From Brachionus koreanus (lineage: Eukaryota > Rotifera > Eurotatoria > Ploima > Brachionidae), in assembly GCA_016987375.1 (NCBI GenBank), contig PJRA01000524.1, positions 1,757,848 through 1,781,127 of the forward strand: a stretch of DNA of 23,280 nucleotides. The letters run 5' to 3'. Below the pieces are notes generated by a model. It did not search any database. It was not told the DNA's origin and saw only the letters and a program-made list of their open reading frames with translations. Position numbers and translations under genes: made by a program. Below, one piece after another: positions 19,668 to 23,280 of this stretch. Position 1 is the stretch's first letter. Each line of letters opens with the position of its first letter.

Positions 19668-22447
19668 TTAGTTCTTTTTAAAAAAATGTAAAATCAGTAA
19701 CATCAAGAGTTCTAAATTTTCAATGCAACTCAAAATACTAATTCCAATAAAAAGGCCCAAAAATCCTCCAATGTTTCCGAGTAGAGCATCTGTTGTAATT
19801 GCAGGACTTTCAGACATAAGAGTATAAGATAAATCATCAAAAAAGATATTAACCAATAGTTTTCTTTGGTCGTATGTTTCTGATAATGTATCATAATAGT
19901 CATTGTCTTTAATAGAATAAAAATTCTCCAAAAACCATTTAGTAGGATAATTGGCCATGGATATTTGGGTAGAAAAAACGGTTTTTTCGCATTCTACAGG
20001 ACACAGTTTGTAACAATTAGTAATAGCAGCTGAATTAAAATAATCTGTTTCGGCTGAATTTTTGCAATCTATATCTATACTTTTAAAACAACCTGCTATA
20101 TTGTTATTTTTGTTTATTTTTGGCAAACTGTAATCAAAACATTTACAATTTTGTACAATATGCTGTTGTAGGCAAAACTTTTGACAAAGTCTCTGGCTAT
20201 AGCTAGTAATTTTATTTTATAGCTAGTATTGTACATTATGCTGAGTATATTATTCCTCAAGTTGTCTTCATTTAATTTACCTAAGGGAAGATAAAATTTT
20301 CAACTAATTAATTGAACAATTTTAAAAACAACTGAATTATAAAAAAGATTCATTTTTGAAAGAATTCTGGAAGATTGGTTTTTAATATGTAAATTAATGT
20401 TATAATTTTATAAAATAAGATTAAATATTTTCTCATAGGTTTTGTAAGAATTTTTAATCATGATTTTTTAAAATAAAAAACTTTTAACATCGATTTCTGA
20501 TTTTTAAGTTGAAAAGTTTTTTTTTTTTTAAAAATCAGAAAAAAATTTTTATAATATATTCGATCTGAAAGAAAGAAGGAATAAAGATGGATTGAGAACA
20601 TTAGAGAAGTTCTAAATAGACCAGAGCCTAAAAAGTCTTTACATCTTGAATAAGCTTCCTCTGAACTAGATATTGACAAAAAAGCACCCAGTCGATAAAA
20701 AAAAGAAGGTGCTGTAAAAGTCTGGAACGGAAAAGCCACTTGTATCTGAACTTCATTGACTTCAAGAAAGCCTTATATAGCACAGTGAAACCTTATGGGT
20801 CATATTAAATTCTTATGGCTTGCCATAGATGATTCTACAGTGGAAGCCTGAGAAGTATTCTAGGAATGCACTGGCTTGAGACATTTTCGAATAATGAATA
20901 AAAAACAAGAATAAATTTAGTGCGATTAAGTCAATGCATTAAGAATAAAATACTACGATGGCTGAGATGCGCACTTTAAATAAAAGAAACAGCAATTCAA
21001 AAATGTGAACTTCAATGAACGTCTCAAAGAAGATCAGCAGTAACATGGAGGTCAACAAAAGAGTTGTTCAAGAGTCATAAAGTCAAATCTAGTTAATCCA
21101 AATCTAGTAATCATCTAATAATCTAGTAATCTAGTCAAATCTAGTAAATCTAGTTAAAACGATATTATTTTTTACTTTAGTACAAGTATGGTCAACAATT
21201 ACTAAAGAGCTCACTGAAATGCGAATAAAATGGAGAGAGGTTAGAGGCCAAAGATTTTTTCAAGTCTTCTATTTTTTAATTTTTAGATAAAATTAAATTT
21301 ACTGTTATTTTTTCTTAAGCTTTTTTTTTACATTCCTTATTTTTTGTGATTCATCTGTACATTAGCATTAAGTTATTTCTCTTTAGATTGTTTTTTTTTA
21401 AATTAAAAATTTTTCCTAAATACTTTGAAACTGTTTTATAACTGTTTTAAAAATAGTAAAAAACTACAAAAAAAATCAAAAGAAAATTAATAGTAGAAAT
21501 TGATATAATTACTAGCTGTCAAAACTAATTTTTTGTTAGCAAAAAATACAAAAATTAAATTTATTTGAAAAAAACCTACTTATACAATCACTGTATGGCT
21601 GTGGCAATTTTCGAAAAATTGTCTTCGAAATTCCAATGCTTGTTTCAGTGCCAGATTCAATGCTTATGCCTTCTTCTTCAGGAAAAGCATTAAAAGATTG
21701 ATTATGAATCACTATTCTAAATCCAGATTTGTATGAAAAAGTCAATGAATCAGGAGGACCAATGTCCAGTTCCAATTGCAGACCGTTTCTCCATCCCGGC
21801 TTTGTTGTTCTTTTAATTTCCATTCTATTTCCATTTGAATCATATCCTGAATTAAATGAATAGCAATTTCCATAGTAAAAATTCTGATATTTAATAAAAT
21901 CACTTTTATTGCAAGCTTTACCTTGGAATCTGCAGCTTTTCATCATATTGGTAAGGTTATAACCAATTTCATTCAAATCAAAATACGATTTATTACTGCT
22001 AATAATGATCAATAGTTCATTTAAAGTTTCATTGGCAAGTAATTTTCCATCTTTGAAATTTTTTGATGCATTATATTCATCCAAGTATTCATTTAGATTC
22101 AATGTTACTTCTAATTTTGAGCCATCATAAGGATTTTTATTGCATATATCAACAGCTGGGAAATAAGTAGGTGCTTCGTTTAAACTTTTAATGGCAGAAA
22201 TAGTGTTATAATCAAAAAATGCAATGGTTAATGAAATAATTAAGAAAAAGCAATAAGTCCAACTTGCTAAAACAGCCAAGGCCCAAATAACTTTCAAAAA
22301 TTTATTTTGATTTCGTACCAAACTAGGCAATCCATGAGAAGTAGATGATTTTGCCCATTCGGCTATTATCTCAATAGTTCTGTTTGATTTTTTTTCCACC
22401 TTTTCACTTTGTTGTTCATTCGGCTCTACCTTATTTACTGAATCCAT
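19668..22447 (-). CDS. DEG/ENaC (amiloride-sensitive) sodium channel subunit; frame break or mini-intron in exon 2
   Basis: Exon 1 is 22447-21580 and exon 2 is 20280-19668. Residues 38-39 are the conserved HG gating pair (STSHGLPSLVRN), TM1 is about 51-77, and TYFPAVDICNKNP opens the extracellular domain. Extracellular N-glycosylation sequons and cysteines follow up to KLPQPYSDCI. Exon 2 continues SKLNEDNLRNNILSI, then YSQRLCQKFC, CKCFDYSLP and CPVECEKTVF, and ends with TM2, LLGNIGGFLGLFIGIS, where G-I-S is the selectivity-filter position (usually G-x-S). The reading frame changes inside exon 2. Either a 20-bp duplication at 20198-20228 breaks it (486 aa if absent), or a tiny 32- or 38-base intron is spliced out (482 or 480 aa). 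These trimeric channels conduct Na+ at the plasma membrane and open to protons, peptides or force; the ligand cannot be told here. Confidence 0.88.
20198..20228. repeat. 11-bp direct duplication, 20-bp offset, inside a coding exon
   Basis: TATAGCTAGTA occurs at 20198-20208 and again at 20218-20228, separated by ATTTTATTT. Removing one 20-bp unit restores the DEG/ENaC frame across the conserved YSQRLC motif. Confidence 0.8.
20281..21579 (-). other. DEG/ENaC intron 1 (1.3 kb)
   Basis: Donor GTAGGT after DCI(A) and acceptor CCCTTAG before GT AAA TTA join with phases 1+2 to give Ser. It contains the decayed RTE-like LINE; the flanks are AT-rich. Confidence 0.75.
20560..21260 (+). mobile_element. 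Heavily decayed RTE-like LINE inside the DEG/ENaC intron
   Basis: Plus-strand fragments in several frames match in the right order: NIREVLNRPEPKKSLHLE and VKVWNGKA (segment before RT domain 1, pattern E.LNRP.P...D......LKNGKA), LYLNFIDFKKALYS (RT motif A, usually NFIDFKKAFDS with the catalytic Asp kept), then a short GMHW-like piece and, near 21,200, KELTEMRIKWREVRGQRFF (terminal region). Many stops and large internal deletions show it is dead. It is antisense to the channel gene. Confidence 0.7.
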
Positions 22448-23280
22448 TTTTTTAAAAATTAAATTTTAGTTTGAAAATCATATTGAGGTTTAGTTTGTTG
22501 CAAATTAAACATCAGGAAATATATTAAAGTTATTGATTTAAAATTTTTTATATAATAATAAATTAGTTTGGAAGCAAAAATCTGAGAAATTTCGAAAAAT
22601 TTTAGCTGATTAAAAAAGTTAAGCCTGGATTTAAATCGAAAAATTTATAAAAGCAATTTTTGTTTTAAGTCCCAATAAGGAGTTTAATATTAGTTCACAA
22701 CTATATTTATAAAATACATTTTTTTTTACAATTGTTGTACTGGAGAAAAAATCTTCGCCATGTTAAAAGATTTGTATATGAGGTTAGGAGGAGTTAGTTA
22801 GTTTTAATTTAAAAAATTAGTTAAATAGCGCAAAATTTAACTCGCGAAAAATGTTATAAAAGTAAAAGTAATATTCTCTTATTGAGTATATTCTTTATAA
22901 ATTTGAATTTTAAAATTATAAGATAATAAAAATCTTTTAATCATTGAAGAATTAAAAGCAATATAACATAAATAAAACTAAATTTTTATTTCGATTAAAG
23001 TAAATAAATTTACTGTTAAAAAGATTGATTGTTTTTTTGAATCGATTGATTTAAAGAAAAGTCTATTACAACGAAAAAAACAAAATTTTGATTTTTTACA
23101 TATTTATATAATACAAATAATTTTACAAGATGATGATTATTTTTATTGTTTTGCTTTTTAATTCACAACTATTTTTGCTTTATAAAATAATTATGTTCTA
23201 GAAATAAAGAACTACAGTATGTTGCAAAAGTTTAGAAATTTTTTTATTTGTTAACACAAAGATTGTTTTTATGTGTATAA
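22448..23280. other. AT-rich upstream region of the DEG/ENaC gene
   Basis: No open frame, repeat or RNA gene was recognised. It should hold the channel promoter and possibly a trans-splice acceptor, but no specific site stands out. Confidence 0.45.

Noticed and set aside
20458..20739. 93-codon minus-strand frame opposite the RTE-like LINE
   Set aside because: The plus strand carries ordered LINE motifs here; the minus-strand frame is its complement.
1..23280. CRISPR arrays, tRNA/rRNA genes, phage or bacterial operons
   Set aside because: No regularly spaced repeats, no tRNA box A/B pair or rRNA core was recognised, and the intron-bearing metazoan genes rule out a prokaryotic origin.

Overview
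This window looks like a piece of an invertebrate animal nuclear genome. It is very AT-rich and its genes are split into exons by short introns, mostly 44 to 82 bases with GT..AG ends. All recognisable proteins are metazoan families: an annexin, a TRPV channel, a DEG/ENaC channel, NIPP1 and a DIPP-type Nudix hydrolase. The composition, tiny introns and scattered decayed LINEs would suit a monogonont rotifer such as Brachionus, but that is an inference. There are no bacterial operons, tRNAs, rRNAs or CRISPR arrays.

Layout: (1) 3-160, minus strand: end of a LINE reverse transcriptase running off the left edge. (2) 351-1724, plus: PP2C/PPM-family phosphatase-like protein with an apparent N-myristoylated start. 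(3) 2058-5031, plus: a nine-exon divergent four-repeat annexin with a signal peptide. (4) 5231-5941, minus: diphosphoinositol polyphosphate phosphohydrolase (Nudix). (5) 6342-7617, minus: NIPP1/PPP1R8. (6) 7618-10068: intergenic, no gene seen. (7) 10069-16048, minus: a nine-exon TRPV-type channel with a 2.7-kb intron holding three LINE fragments. (8) 16049-19667: intergenic, with a TTACGTAA palindrome cluster and a short GC-richer island. (9) 19668-22447, minus: a DEG/ENaC channel whose long intron holds a decayed RTE-like LINE, and whose second exon has either a 20-bp frameshifting duplication or an extremely small intron. (10) 22448-23280: AT-rich upstream DNA.

The genes do not form an obvious pathway. 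TRPV and DEG/ENaC are both sensory or neuronal cation channels. NIPP1 and the PPM protein concern protein phosphatases, and DIPP acts on inositol pyrophosphates; their proximity may be chance. The least expected item is the annexin: annexins are normally cytosolic and calcium-dependent, whereas this one begins with a secretion signal and has lost the GxGT calcium loop in all four repeats.

Exon models were built by hand from open frames, GT/AG sites, phase compatibility and remembered family patterns. No database search, RNA data or structure prediction was available.
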